Origin: Mansonella perstans | Lineage: Eukaryota > Nematoda > Chromadorea > Rhabditida > Onchocercidae | Length of the DNA: 64,000 nt | NCBI GenBank assembly: GCA_037074765.1 | Contig: JBAMDO010000088.1 | Coordinates: 62,001-126,000, forward strand | Direction of reading: 5' to 3' | Shown here: positions 9,810 to 23,600 of the stretch, piece after piece | Layout of the letters: every line of letters starts with the position of its first letter | How positions within the stretch are numbered: position 1 is the stretch's first letter | Notes under the pieces: model-generated | Seen by the model: only the letters and a program-made list of their open reading frames with translations | The model's database searches: none | Told to the model about the DNA's origin: nothing | Program-made: the position numbers and the translations under genes

Positions 9810-12800
9810 TTACGATCTTCCTGAATTTGAAAACACGTGCAAATGATGATTATTAGAGGATGAGCTTAAAGTTTTACGCTGAGAAGATAAATTACTCATA
9901 TTTTGCATTGAAATTTCATTTGTCCATGGAAACGGTCTCTTATATAACATTTCTTCATTTGCAAGGGGATAAAAAGACATATGTTGCCTGGAATCCATGT
10001 TTCTTTCCAGAAATTGATGACTTGGGTGTTCTAGCATCCCGAAAGATGTCAAATGAGGATTAGGTTGAAACTGCCGAAATCCATTTTTATTCATTGGTGC
10101 TGACCAAAAAGATGACTGCTGTGTCGGATGCCTGCAATATGATTGACCAATTTTTTTCTTGTGAAATTTTAAAGACGAACTAGCCCATTTCAATTATTCA
10201 ATATGTAATTCACGTAATTAGAGACCATTCATCCGAAGACAGCTGCTTTTTTTTCTTTAAAAAAAAAATCAAGAACAACCAAATTTATAGAAATCCTTTG
10301 CGAATCGTCAAACAACTTACTGTTCCATATTGCTGCCCATTGGGCTACCGCCATAATGTTGCGGGCCACTTCGAAATTGCCACATTATGTTATGTCGTTC
10401 ATTGTTCCTACATTTTGACCGACCATGTCTTGATGAATATCGTGCTTTTTTGTTCCTAGGACTATCGGACATATGCTTACCTAAACAAACATCATATAAA
10501 ATGCAGTGCTGCATTTTGAACAAAACAATTGAAAACGTTCAGCAAAGAAAATTTGGGAAACCTTTCTAGAAAAAGTATTAATATATATATCTACTTACTC
10601 ATATCGCCGACTTTTACAAATCGATGCTTGGCCTTATATTGCACTTCGGCTTCATCATCACTAAACGCTAGCATGTCATCGGGACATTCACCCTCACCAT
10701 CCCAACAGCCGTCAGCTGCCTTTTCTCTGAAAAATGGTACTGTTAACTTCCCCTCTGTTTAGTTTCGACTACTAACTCACTGTGTTGTAACTCAACATCG
10801 GCTTATAAAAATTTAAAAGAACAAAAAGATCGTAAAAAATGATTGATTAAATAGCTATTACCGTAAGATCACACGGGATGTTAAGTACTATCTCAAAATA
10901 TTACCTCAGTCACGAATGCCCCTATGTACTGAGAAGTCACCACCATAATTAAAACGTCTCAGGTTTTCACTTTCATAACTTCAGCCTTACCAAATTTAAC
11001 CATATTCATCCAGATAATAAAAAACTTACAGTCTCAACTTCTCCGTGAATATTGTATGAGTGAACTGGGAAGCCGCTGGAGCATAATACATTTCACTACC
11101 CACTCTCCACTCACTTGCCTCCATAATATCGTTAAAAAGAATTGCATACATAGGCTTAGCAATCGGTCCAAAAATGTCAAATACCTGCAAAAATGCGGTA
11201 ATTAAAGTTTAACGAATTTACCGAATACACAGAATAATTTGTGAAAAGGCAATTCGATTTATTCTGCTGTTTGAGGAAGAAAAAGACAGGCAAGGGTCAC
11301 ATCGCGATGACACTGATCTGTATCTACTATCAGGACAGCCTGCAGTTTAAAATCCTAAATGAACATCCCAACTGTTCTATTATGATAAAAGGAATGCACA
11401 AAATCCATCAGTATCGTCGAAAACAGAACTTAACGATTGTCAAGAAGTCTCAACAAAAGTCCTTCATTATTTACAAAGAGACAAAGATTTACGAGAAATA
11501 ATATATGGTTCCCACTCTTCCTTATTTTGATACAGAGTAAGAAAAACTGAAACAAATATACCCGTCCCACAGCGTTGCGTTCAGCATCGAAAATAACGGT
11601 CTCAAAATCAAGCGCAGTATTTGAATCAGACTCAATCACTACTGCAATAGAATAGAAACTGCAATTATATCACGGAATCATGTTCATATATTAAAGTATG
11701 CTTCGGTATTTATGTATTAAAGTATTAAAATCTTACAGTTAATTTAATCCTCCCAGTGATATATAACATATAGTAATGATATACAGTTTAATTAATTTAA
11801 TCTGTAATGAACAAGAAAACTATTTAGCTTGATGAGAAATGTATCATAATAATTTCATGGCTATCAGTGCTTTTCTTATTTTTAAGATGATACTGCTCAA
11901 CGCTAATTAACTAATTCTTGTTTCAATCTAATAATACGATCACGATTACAGATAGAGTTCATTATAGTGACGAAACAGATGCCTCATTTCGAAATTTTTG
12001 CATTACCTAATCTGTCGACGACACTCACAATTTTCCCAAACTGTTTTAACAAAATGTCGTCTTCAACATGAATCCTGAGCTCCTCGATAGCTGGCATTGT
12101 GTCATACTCGCGCTCAATAAGTTTCGCATTTGTTTTCGTTGAAATGCCAACTTCTAAATCATCATTTTCCTCTTCTAGCTGCAGTGATGTTTGCTGTCTA
12201 GTACTTACCAGAATTCTATAAAGGAAAAACCCTAAAGCAGAATGAGAGATATTGAGATGATTATTCAGAACTGTCAATAAACCTCGCTCAAAATTTAAAC
12301 CACACAATTAATGTAAGAAATACCAGGTATTGTCCAAAAAAGTTCACGTGTTTAAAAAATTTAGTGTTAAAAATTGAAATGGTTACAAGCAGTTATTTAC
12401 GACAGACCACCTTTTTAACTCATTTAAAACACATAAATCTACTCTAAAAAGCAAAATTCCTTTATTTATTTAACCAGTTCCTGATTTCTCTAATTAATGG
12501 AAATTATTCAGTACATTCAAAAGTCAATAATGATGAAAGAATGTAGCATCCAGTTAAATAAAATCATAGAAAAAAAAAAACAACCTATCGAATTCATCAT
12601 CCGAACTATCACTGCTTGACTGAACAGTAAATGCACTCTCCGATCTACGGTTATCTCTCGTACATCGAGCAGTTCTTAAAATGACAACACAACATTTGAA
12701 AAAAAACAAAGAATTACTGTCTTGTAAAAAATTTTGAAGTAATTTTAGCAAACCTAAAGCTTGCTGGATCGATAATACTGAAACGGTCAACAAAGTAATC

Positions 12801-13002
12801 GGATGATATACATTCTTTGCATACCAAATCAACGACATTAGCCACAATTTCTGCAACAACTGCCTGCAGTATGTCATCCTAAAATAAACCCCCTTTTACG
12901 ATTCAGGAAATTAGTGTAGTAAGTTCATCAATACGGTCAAAACTACAAAACCTCATAAAATTTTCTCCATTCTACATACTCCTCATTCCCAAATTCTGTC
13001 AT
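9810..13002 (-). CDS. naf1: H/ACA snoRNP assembly factor NAF1
   Basis: NAF1 is a nuclear shuttling factor that binds dyskerin in place of GAR1 during assembly of H/ACA RNPs (pseudouridylation guides, telomerase RNA in vertebrates). Nine exons read as complement(9810..10131, 10321..10480, 10599..10726, 11030..11184, 11562..11641, 12007..12215, 12585..12674, 12754..12878, 12952..13002). They total 1320 nt, or 439 residues, with every junction in phase. The Naf1 core spans roughly residues 120-245: PAIEELRIHVEDD, GKIVSVVDRLVVIE, FETVIFDAERNAVG, VFDIFGPIAKPMYA, then FTHTIFTEKL. An acidic stretch (DDMLAFSDDEAEV) follows. The C-terminal third is low-complexity, rich in Asn, Gln, Ser, Phe and Pro, as is common in this family. 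The start is MTEFGNEEY. An acceptor TTTTTCAG lies 28 nt upstream (13031-13033), fitting SL trans-splicing. Confidence 0.92.
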
Positions 13003-14188
13003 TTCAATAAGCACGTGAAATCTCAGTAACCTGAAAAAGCAATCAAATACAAGAAAAACGAAGACCTTGTCATCTTCATCATTAGCCATCATTTGTATCT
13101 TAGTTTTATGATCATTGCAAGCGATGAATTCACCAGAATCCATTATGACGTCTGAAATATGACTGAAACATTTTTTGTTTACATCAGTGTTTCGCCTTTG
13201 ATATGCATAACATTCAGGCATTGCATTCGATACATTAAACCACGCAAATAATAATTTACATGCTAATACTACGATGAGAATGAATGATTGCAATGGGTAT
13301 TATTGGAAAGCGATTTAAGGGATACATTTCACGAACTGAACGCAATAAAGTATACAGTTTAAAATTACGCATAACATGTAATAAACAATAAAATGTCTGT
13401 TCTAAGTCTTATTTTAGAATTTCTTGCACACTAATGAATTCTTTCCATTAAAGAAAATTGGAAGAAATGACTTTACGAAAATTAAATATCAAAGTCCCCA
13501 AAATCTTAGAATCTAGGAGTCTGGAATTTTTAGAAACTAGACCTTTGAAATCACGAGAATCCCTGTTACACAACTTAACTAACGAATTAACACTTGGTGA
13601 GAACTCATCAATCACGCGGTCCTAGAGAGAACGATACGACGGAACTTGTCTCAATCGAGTCAATGTTGATACGTGGATCGAGTTAATTGGGAAATGAATG
13701 AGCTAGGAAACTTTAAAACAGCAGGCGTTTCTTGAGTGTTTGTTGGCGGTAATGCGTGAACTGGATCCAGTAATGAGTCATAGATTTTCTGCTATCTCTG
13801 ACTTATTTTAACATTTGCATGGCTTTTAGAACCTTATAATTTGCTTGTTTCTTGTGAACCTGTGATACATAATATTAAGTACTATTAAATGCTGTATTCA
13901 CTTTAATTCGTCAATGTTTAAGACCAAATATAACTTTCTGATGTCTCACATCCTGTAAATTATGAATTTAGCTTCTTTTTTATGTCACAGATTAGATTAG
14001 GTAAAAACATATCGTATCATAGTTAAGCTTGAAATTTTGTAAATTGAAAATTTTGATCAATTATGATTGGCAAGTTTATCCAAAGTTATTAATAAATCAG
14101 TGATCCATTTGGACTTTACCAATTTTTTATTGTTTATGCTGACATCTAAAGATATGTAGAATAAAAACTTTTAATCGAATTTTACAGA
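13003..14188. promoter_or_regulatory. Divergent promoter region, naf1 and FAM8A1-like gene
   Basis: About 1.2 kb separates two divergent starts. The naf1 side has a TTTTTCAG acceptor at 13031-13038 on the minus strand. The other side has TTTTACAG ending at 14187, just before its ATG. Both are probable SL acceptors, so true transcription starts lie further inside. No TATA box or other element could be assigned with confidence. The sequence is AT-rich and otherwise without features. Confidence 0.4.
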
Positions 14189-15740
14189 ATGGTAGAACTG
14201 CGGAAACGCGAAAAATTGGAAGATCAGGAAGATCAGGTGGAATCGCCGTCATCAACGGCTATGTCTATGATACCTCCGATCGTTGATTATGGTAGCGCAG
14301 CGGCTTATGCGGTCGAGTTACGTAAATGGTTATTCACGACTCATTGCTGGGCATTTTGTCATCAGATGGCAACCATGCATTCATTAGCATATTTGGCATC
14401 ATGTAATCAGCCAGAGAACATGGTGCCTCAGGGATCATTTGATGTCACATTACCACTGTCAAGTACTTCTCCACCAACTGTTAATTTGTCGAATTCAAAT
14501 CAGTTCATCCAGCGTTGCACAATCCCATCATTTACACGACGTATCCTAGCGGAAATCATCGATTTTATTTTTGCATTTGTCGCAAAATTATTTATTGTTT
14601 ATTTCTTGGTGGAAATTGGTATTGTGTAAGTATTACTTCCTAGTTTTCTTGTAATCATATTGCAAGATTTTTTTGTTTCCTTTATGTATGACATCTTTTG
14701 CCACTGCCTTTTTACTTTTAGAAAACGTTTATTTAATACAGTGTTACTTGTCGAGAAAAGAAGCTGCAGTTTACAGAACACAAAAATATTACTGAATAAA
14801 ATAAGTATCGGATAACACTTTATTATTATAGAAATCGTTCAGTGTACGACATTTTCAGGGACTTGGATAAATACGACCGACTACTGGGTGATGACGCTAA
14901 CTTGCATACGTTGATTGATGTGACTCAAGAATTGTTCCCTATTGAAATGCTTGCAAAAGCCGCCGTTAGTATTGTCGAAGTCAGATCATTTCTCTCCTTA
15001 TTAATGTTTTAGGAATATTAAGAAGGAAAGAAAATCCAAGGCAAGCTCTATAAAACGCTTATCTTGGAAAGGCCTGTTATATTTACGTGTGCATTGTAAC
15101 TCTTGAAACATGTCATTAAACCAATACTAGCTCATCTGAAACATATCTCGCAGTCTTCACTTAAATTACTACAAACTTCACTGATATTCCTGTCAGATTT
15201 CATTAATATTGCAAATCTCGCTTTAGGCCTTATTTGTATCATATGGTTTTGGATCAGTGCCTGCTGGACAAACACCGGGTAAAGTTGCATTAAATATTCA
15301 AGTGATTACTTGTTATCAAGTGATACCGATAGCAGGCAGCGAAGAAGTAAATATCGTCCGAACGCATACAGTTCCATTCAAAAAGTCAGTTCTTTCTATT
15401 TATTTACTGGGTTATTTGTCAGATGTAATGGAATATTTTAGCTGTAGAAGCCCATCATTCATTAGGCGCATATCTCACGGCATGCTTGTTCCGCACCAAG
15501 GAGTCCTAATCAAATTCTTTATGTCATGAATCAAGTTTTTACTATGAAATAATTATATCTGCCCATAAACGATCTTCCAGTACATCTCCTAATAGCAAGT
15601 ATTTCAGTTCTTTGCTACGATCACTGACGAAGAATATGCTTATCAATCTATTTTTTCCGCTCAGTGCAATAGCTTATGCGTTTACCTACAATCGTGCTGG
15701 CTATGATATTGCTGCGCGAACGATCGTTATTAATGCCTAA
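14189..15740 (+). CDS. FAM8A1-like RDD-domain membrane protein
   Basis: Four exons read join(14189..14625, 14832..14979, 15227..15384, 15608..15740), 876 nt and 291 residues, all in phase. The N-terminal third is soluble and charged, with a conserved-looking segment around AVELRKWLFTTHCW. The RDD domain begins near residue 117 at FTRRILAEIIDFIF, with the characteristic Arg...Asp pattern leading into the first membrane helix. It continues through a cytosolic loop, a second helix (EALFVSYGFGS) with GQTPGKVALNIQV, and a final hydrophobic stretch LINLFFPLSAIAYAF followed by DIAARTIV. In mammals FAM8A1 is an ER membrane cofactor of the HRD1 ubiquitin ligase; that role is transferred by resemblance only. 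The start follows an acceptor TTTTACAG by one base. It converges on snapin, with stops 590 bp apart. Confidence 0.8.
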
Positions 15741-16329
15741 AATCATTTTTTACTACTTTGCTTTTTACTACTTTGTACAATTTGATTATGTACGTCGCAA
15801 ATTGAACTATAATCATATAGTGCGTGAGACTGTGTGAATCAAACGAGTTACGCGTTGAAAGCAGTAGTTTCTGCTCATTCTCAAATAGAATGGATCATAT
15901 TGTATGAAACAATACAATGACGTCTGGTAACACAATAACTTGCATTGTAAAAGGACAGCTGACACCACTTGATGCTTTTTTATCTGAGAGATAAAAAAAA
16001 AGAGCAGAAGTTGAGCATCGTCAGAACAATCATTCAGCCATTTGATCCAGTCATTTTACACTAATACTTCAAAAGTTCCTTCATGAACATCTACATGCTA
16101 CATCTTCCTCGCTTCTTCATGAACTACCCTCTAATCAGGATACAATATCCGGACCAAGCAATCAATCTACTGAATAATCTCCTAAAAACTAACAGAACGT
16201 CGTTTTTTCTTAGAGTATCACTACATGTACTCTGAAAATTTATGGAGATATTTAAAAAACTCGAGTGAGCACACTATTTGATTTTCATGATAAGATCATC
16301 TGATAATTATTTCAATCAAGTAAAAAAGT
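15741..16329. other. Convergent 3' intergenic region
   Basis: This 590-bp stretch lies between the convergent stops of the FAM8A1-like gene (+) and snapin (-). It is AT-rich. I see no gene, RNA or long repeat in it. It should contain both 3' UTRs. Confidence 0.5.
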
Positions 16330-16987
16330 TCAGCGATTTGGAGGTGACGGCGCTGGTTGTGCAATGCGCTGTTTTTGTTGGTAAACTTGACGGGCAATAT
16401 TACGCTGTAAGTGACTCAATCGATCATGCACATTTTGCAAAACATTTCCAATCGTTGCAACTCGTTTTCTGGAATCATCCAGCTTCCGCACATACAAGTC
16501 CAGATCATACGGCGCTTGTTGTTCATCCAGAATTCCTTTTAGATCTATTAAAAACCATGAAAGGTTATCTGATAGGTACTTCAAATCATCTCCACCTTAA
16601 TGCTTTCAAAAAAAAAAAAAATGAAATGGAATAAAATAAGCCAATAATGTTTCACTGATATCTTTCTTATATTGCACAAATTTTCTTGATCATAATTCCC
16701 GTAACAGTATATGATATTCTTAATCCCAGACAGATTACAGCTATTAAAGTTCTTTCAGACGGAGAGGATTGCCTATCTATACATTCAATCCTCTAAAGAG
16801 GAGCAAATACCAGTAACTTACATTGTGCCAGCTCTCGGATATGCATATTCAAGGTATACTGACTGGCAATTGCAGCATGAACATGACTGTCTAGACGTTC
16901 CACTGCTGGCTGAACAATCCCCATAATCCCATTACTCAACAGTATCGCACCGCTATCAACCATTTCATCTGGACTTAATTCTGCCAT
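16330..16987 (-). CDS. snpn-1: Snapin (BLOC-1 subunit 7)
   Basis: Snapin is a small coiled-coil protein. It is a subunit of BLOC-1 and BORC, acting in lysosome-related-organelle biogenesis and lysosome positioning, and it was first found as a SNAP-25 partner. Two exons read complement(16330..16544, 16822..16987), 381 nt and 126 residues, close to the 136 of human snapin. The family signature is clear: AVERLDSHVHAAIASQ in exon 1, then DLDLYVRKLDDSRKRV, NVLQNVHDRLSHLQ and NIARQ in exon 2. The ATG at 16987 (MAELSPDEM) is chosen because the frame upstream only reaches a TTG. An acceptor-like GTTCCAG sits about 20 nt upstream. The gene starts about 650 bp after the stop of rpn-1 on the same strand. 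Confidence 0.88.
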
Positions 16988-17633
16988 TTGATCCTTTCCC
17001 GAAAATAAACTGGAACTTTCATTTACAGTAGTGAGAAGCAATGTTAGCTTCAGTGTTCAAATGCGAAACCTCTGCACCAATGAAGCAATTCTGTAAAAAG
17101 CAGACCTATGCAAAACTGCTAACCCTCGATTTTACCTACTAATACTTACATGAGAAGGTTATTCTTTCCCATTAAAAACAATCACGCTATACAGTATATA
17201 TATATACACCACCAAGGGAAACAACAAGTAATGTATATCCTTTCCAATGACAGCAACAGCGATGTACAGTACTACAAGTTCCGGTTAAGACATTACTTAC
17301 CGATAATCAAACATAGCCAAAAAGAAAAGTTTTTGATATTTTCATTTCATTCATTAAACATCACGAAATTCGTAAAGATGATAAGTACATTCGAAGATTT
17401 CAACAAAACAAAATTAGATTATAAAACAATTCTTTGTATATCAGATGACAATTCCAATCCTCTTATGAAAGAAACTGTTGGATAACAAAAAAATAGTCTT
17501 CAATCCTTTTCTATATTGCTGCGATAACAAATTGATTTCAGTAAATTAGAACAATTTTTTTATATTCGCACTTCACTAAAAATATTTTTGAAACAGCAGA
17601 TGACAAACAAATTCACTAAATTTTTCAAACGTT
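16988..17633 (-). other. Spacer between rpn-1 and snapin
   Basis: The spacer is 646 bp, AT-rich, and flanked by two genes on the same strand. It would hold the rpn-1 3' UTR and the snapin trans-splice site. A 111-codon plus-strand frame at 17150-17485 has no recognisable domain and is treated as chance. The spacing is somewhat long for a compact nematode operon but not excluded. Confidence 0.4.
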
Positions 17634-20600
17634 TCACTTCTTCTTTATTTCTGCGGATGAAGCTTCATAAATGGGATTCTTTTTGAGAATTACCAAGCCC
17701 TCCAAATATGGCGTCAGTGAGATATCTGAAAAAAAAAAAAAAAAAGCTGGAAGAATGATATGTTTCTAAGACGTTAAATTATTCGACATACCGCTTAAGA
17801 AGCGATTACGCATCAATATTAAAATTATCGAAAATACACAGAATTGAGACTTCCGAAATTATTCTTGGAATGTGGAGAATATAAATATCTCAAAATCAAA
17901 ATCCATCAGCGTGTAAAATGATTTCATGAGAACCTTGTGCTTCCGAGATGTAGAAAGGCCTTGCAATCCCAGTGAATGTTACAAAAATAGTTAACGGAGA
18001 ATAATTAATGAGCAATATAAAGTCGCAGAACTCAAAATTCAACAACACAGAAAAACGACAAAAGGACTGTCATTCAGAAAAATAGAAAAGATAAATTTTC
18101 GTAAATATAATAGTATGATATTTTCTTCTGTATTGTTGTTCATTAAACAATTTGAAGGAAATTGAAAAAAAGAAAAAACTAACATTCTTCATTAGCAAGT
18201 TCTGCTCTTTCACCGTAAGCCATCAGAACTGGTGTTGTATGAGTTTGAAAGCCAGTGATTGTTTTCGGTTTTCCAGCTTGAGCAACGACATCAACAGCTT
18301 GCCCTACTCGAACGCTCACATTTACCTGTTTCAAATTTTCCGGATTCACCTCATCTTCAATTAGAGTTATCAACAACCGCGGTTGCATTGCCAGAGTCAA
18401 CGAATACAGTAAATAATGCTGTCGATTGTTCAATACAGCTGTAAATATACTCAAACATTTCTCACTTCCAATACATAGAGCTTTAGTAATGTAATATCCT
18501 TAAATTATCAAAAACCACCAATAGATTAAAAAGTTACCCCAAAAATGGGTATGATCTGCCATTTTCAAGAAGTATTAGGTGACCATATCAATTATGCCAT
18601 CCTATTTCAAGCAAAACATTGAATAACTTCAAGTATTACTACAAAATTTCAGACATCTTTAGTATGACTCTGTCCTGCTTTCTTTGCAATCCAAAAGGAA
18701 CTAACAATTATTGGCTTCCAAAAAGGCAAAACAAATTGTAAGAAGTCCAGCAACTGCTGCAGGACACATAAGTTGACGATCAGAATGAAACGGATTCAGA
18801 GTCATCGTTCCTTTACCCATATGTGTCATACCTTGGGCCAAACGAACCAACATTAGGCTCACCTAAACTATGCAGAAACTTAGTATACTGACAAAAAGAA
18901 AGATCATCATGTATATTAAATGTAATAAACTCATTGCGAAAGTAAGAATGCGATGTCTAAATAATTACAGCAAACAATGTGCTAAGTTATTTGCAATTTT
19001 CAACAAATCTAAATACGTATTAGTCTATTTAACGAGTGCGATTTCTGTTAAAAACGAATGAATTACAAAAAACTGTTTGACACCAAGCACAGTAGCATAT
19101 GATATCTACTCAATCACCAACTGGCAATGTACGATACCGAATGATCTGATGAAAAATGACTATTTATCTACCTGATCCTTGTGATGATAACTTGCAAGCT
19201 GTCGTAACATGGAAACAAGCCTTGCATTATTGGTACCAGCACCAACCAAACCCATCGCAAAGATTGCATTGTGAGCTGTTTCTGCATCCGCATCATGTGA
19301 AAACTTCGAAAGTGATTCCAAAATTGAAAGCTGCGGATTGGATGTACTAATTAACGCTAACGCCAATGGTACCGCTCTTCTGATAACTGGTTCGCCGTAA
19401 CGAATCTGAAAGATTTTGCCAGTACCACATTCAAAAAACAGCCGCAATACTTGTACCAATAAATGAATTAAATTCAAATTTGTAACACAGTGAAATTCGT
19501 CCGAAAAAAACCACATAATCTGATTGTTTCAAAGTACCTACCAAATGCCCAAACATTCTCAGACTCATCTGTGCCCCAATTTCTTCACCCATAGCGATAA
19601 GACCAATACCAAGCGTAGCTACCGCCTGCTGTGTCGAATAATCTGATTTTTCGCTTGAAGCATCACCATCCTTTTTAGAATCAATTTTGTCTTCTTTATT
19701 TGTCTAAAGTACAACAGTGATTAATTATATTAATTATACCAAAAATAATTATATCACGACAAGACCAATCACGCCTTGATGAAAAATAAACAATAGTTTA
19801 TTACAAAATTGTAAGATCCTTAGTCAAAAAACTACACAATTATATTCATCGAATTTGCACCTGTAAATTTTTTCGAAAGTACAAGCTAGTGGATCTAAAA
19901 TGGAATCAATATATATATATATATATATAAACTTTCTTTTGCTAATTATTTCCTTTTTGAAGCTGACCTCCTCTGTTTCAAAACATACGCAATCTAAACA
20001 CTTTCATAATTTTTTCATTCTCATAAAACAACCTCTAACCTTAACTAATACAATGAGTCGCAAAAAATAACCACAAATTCGGCATCTTCTGCAATCATGA
20101 CAATTCATTTCACAATATCTCAGCTTTCAAGACCCAATTAATAAAAATCTACAGCATTAATTAATATGCAACTACCATTTGAATCATACATATTTCGGTT
20201 TCAATTTCGCTTTTTAATTTTTAGTCATTTAGGTATCAAAATAGACAAAACTGATAGAGCATTGCAGCAGTATCGATAGAAGCGAATGAACAGAAGATGT
20301 ATGGATGCAAACGAATAGATACAAGAATGGAAAAGTAAAAGTATGGCAACTGATCAAGTACAAAAACTCAACCTTTCTTTTCGCTTCCTTTGTTTCTTTG
20401 GTTTCATAATGCCCGGAACAGATATGAAGAAGCTTTTGTATTTTCAATACATTTCCAGTTCCAGCATAAGCACATACATCAATTAGCGTTGAAAACATTG
20501 TTCCGAAAGGATCCGGCAAAGCTCGCACCATTTCAACAAATACTTCACTTTTTTGTTGAGCACCTGAAGACAGAGCATTATGAGCACTTTTTATTACTGT

Positions 20601-23600
20601 ATTGCAACAAATAATGATAATGTACCAAGGAAAATTAGAGCGATTCCGAGAGCGATAAAACGATAATTCGAGTCTTGCAGTTCCACAGCCGTCTTTTCAT
20701 TCAGATAATTGAATAAATCGCACGCTGTTACATGATCACAAGTACCGACTAAAATGAATCCTATCGACAAAGCCGCCAATCCTTTAACCTAAATATTTCA
20801 AAAACTTTTAAAGCTATTTACGGTTAAATTCACCGATAACCGCCCACAAAAATTATCGGATATGACTGACCATCTTGTGATAAAAGTGACTGCACAATAA
20901 ATATGAGTCCCTTATATGAGTCTTCTAAAGAAGGTGATCATAATGCCTGCCGAACTATTCGATTTAATTCAGCCTTTCTTTCTAATGCTTTGCCATCTGT
21001 TCTCAATACTAAACAAAAAAAGTGACCAAAAGTTACTTCGGGTGTGGCGGACGGTTTTGTATCCGATAGCAACTTTTTAAGCTCGAACACGACTCCACCG
21101 TCTTCTTTCTTCAACACTGCAAGTCTCTTTGAATTTGCATAAGCTAAGCCTAGGCCAAAAATAGAACCAATCCGCATAACCGTACGATCACTATTTATGT
21201 GATCCATGAGAAGAGCAGCTGCGGGATCACATGTATCTTGGATACCCGAGGATATAATTCCTATCGCTAGAAGTGTACCAGCCTGAAAAATAATTCGAAC
21301 TGACATGACTCCGATTAGAAAAAAAATCAAACAATCCTTTAAAAAGTTCAGACTTCTTATTTATCTCATTAGCGAAACACAGCTCTTGTAATTAATTTTA
21401 GCATGTTAGCCAATAACAATTTCCAGCACTACTCGGAATTCATCCACCTTAATAAAATCATCGTTAACATAGAGGAACCGATCGCACTGCGCTAAACCAG
21501 TATCGATGTCCCATCGCCAAACTAATCCTTGACTTGCAGCAGCTGATAGCATCCCTACAAGAAAAAACTAAAATTCGAAAATATCACTATCAAAACGCCA
21601 GACAAAATTGAATAAATGTGCACGAAATGATTAGTACAAAACATACCATATTCCTTGTTTTTATAAAACCAGCGACTTGCGTCTTCCGCTTCTGTCATCA
21701 TTTTATCGACTCCAAAGCCCGTATTCACAAATCCGTTTACAAATGCCGCCGCCAAATTTGATCGCACACTATCCGATGCGGTTGAACCAGCAAATGGTCC
21801 TGGACACAAAACAAACCAAAGCTTATTTTCGAACTGTGAAGAACTTATCTTTCTGACTGGCAGAAAATGACCAATCCCATTCACCAATCATTTAGCACAG
21901 ATAGTAAAGAACTGCTACATAAACTTGCCGCAGAGAAATATTATTACAAAAAAGCAAATAAAAATCGGGAAACTTACGACTCTGCTCTAAATGGCTTTTA
22001 TAGACTCCTTCGGGGGTTTTTGGTTCCATGATGTCAAGTTCTCGGGCCAGCGAATGAAAGTACGTATGTAGATTAGCATTTGAATTCAAATCCATTAGCT
22101 TATCGCCATTTTCAACACCTTCCAGATCAAGGAAAATCTGATGCCGACCCAATAAAATTGCCATCTGCTTCTGTTCCAATCTAAGTAAGATGAACGGATT
22201 TCACGATAGTTGCCAATTTTTAGCAGTCGCATAATTGCTCTGAACTATGTTAATCCTCAAAAAATGTCCGAGCTTGCATTCACCTCTCCATGTTACTACG
22301 ATCGAATAAAATGTTGGGCACAGTCAAACATAGTTAGGACCCATTTCTTTTCTTCCGGGATGTTTTTCTCCCGACCTTTTCATTTCTCCCACATATAATT
22401 TACCTTCGGATTGTCAGATATAGTAATAAATTCAGCTGATACATTTGCTCAAACTTCATAATTACGGAAAAAAAAATTTATTGGAAGAACTTGTAATTTC
22501 CTGTTTCCCTTCAAAAAGAACTTTCACGGAAAATTCTTAAAGGTTTAGTTTTTTCTTATGTTTTGTCAAATCATTTTATATCAAAGCGTTCTTAGAGATA
22601 GAATTAAACTAATCGTAAAATTGCCCGACAGATTTTTCAAACAAAGAATAAAAATGGAAGGGAAAATGGACATACATATCCTTTGTGCTAAGAACTATTT
22701 CGCGCATTGTTGGGACAGCATTTAACATTATAGCACATCTTAGTGCATCGAAATTCTTGCCAAATTTTCGGTAAATATTCATCGCTGTTTTGATCAGAAT
22801 CTCATTGTCTGGATCTGGCATTAGCGGCGAACAGCTGAAAATAAGCATAGCTGCAAAAATTAGAAACTCCTGAAGAGAATGATGCAATAAATTATTATTT
22901 TGGCACGTATCTCGATAGGACCTTGCCATTCATTATGATTTGGAAATGTTACGACAGCAGTAGGAAGAAATTTTCCATTCAAATCGATAACCATTTTGAC
23001 ATGACTGGCTAAGTTTTACAAGTAGATCCGAACTGATGGATATCTCAACTAGACATGAAACCAGAGAAATTTCAAGGTTTTCATCGCTCACCTTTTCTTA
23101 TTTAAACTGACAGTACAGTTTTCTGTAGCACTATTATGGGAACTGTTCAACACAGAAAATGACGACATACCTTAGCAAATATAAGCAAACTCGACCATGG
23201 TCTACTTCTTCGACATACTCCGATAACAGATCCAATTTTTCAATTTCAATTAATAAATCACACGCTTCAACTTCTGCATTATGCTTCATATTATGCAATA
23301 CAATTTCTCGAGTTAGCAGCAATAACTGTTCCCGACGCTTATTATGAGCATCGGTACCATCACCATACGAACGCCATTCTTCCGCCATTTCCATTGCTAA
23401 GTGCCTGACCATATAGAATTCAATAAAAACCATTGCTATTTTATAACTTATGAGTGAAATGAAACATATTAAGCTCAAATAAACTTTAAATATGATAGAT
23501 CGTTTTCTATTTCAGATCTATTTCACAGAACACCATCGGTCATGGCTAGCTTGCATCATACTATCTTCTATTCCTAATACGTCAATTCTCACCGCACATA

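Noticed and set aside
16988..17041. Upstream extension of snapin to 17041.
   Set aside because: That frame opens at a TTG, not an ATG. The ATG at 16987 gives a normal family length.
17150..17485. 111-codon plus-strand fr ame between rpn-1 and snapin.
   Set aside because: No domain, no splice context, composition typical of AT-rich noise, and antisense to a likely operon spacer.
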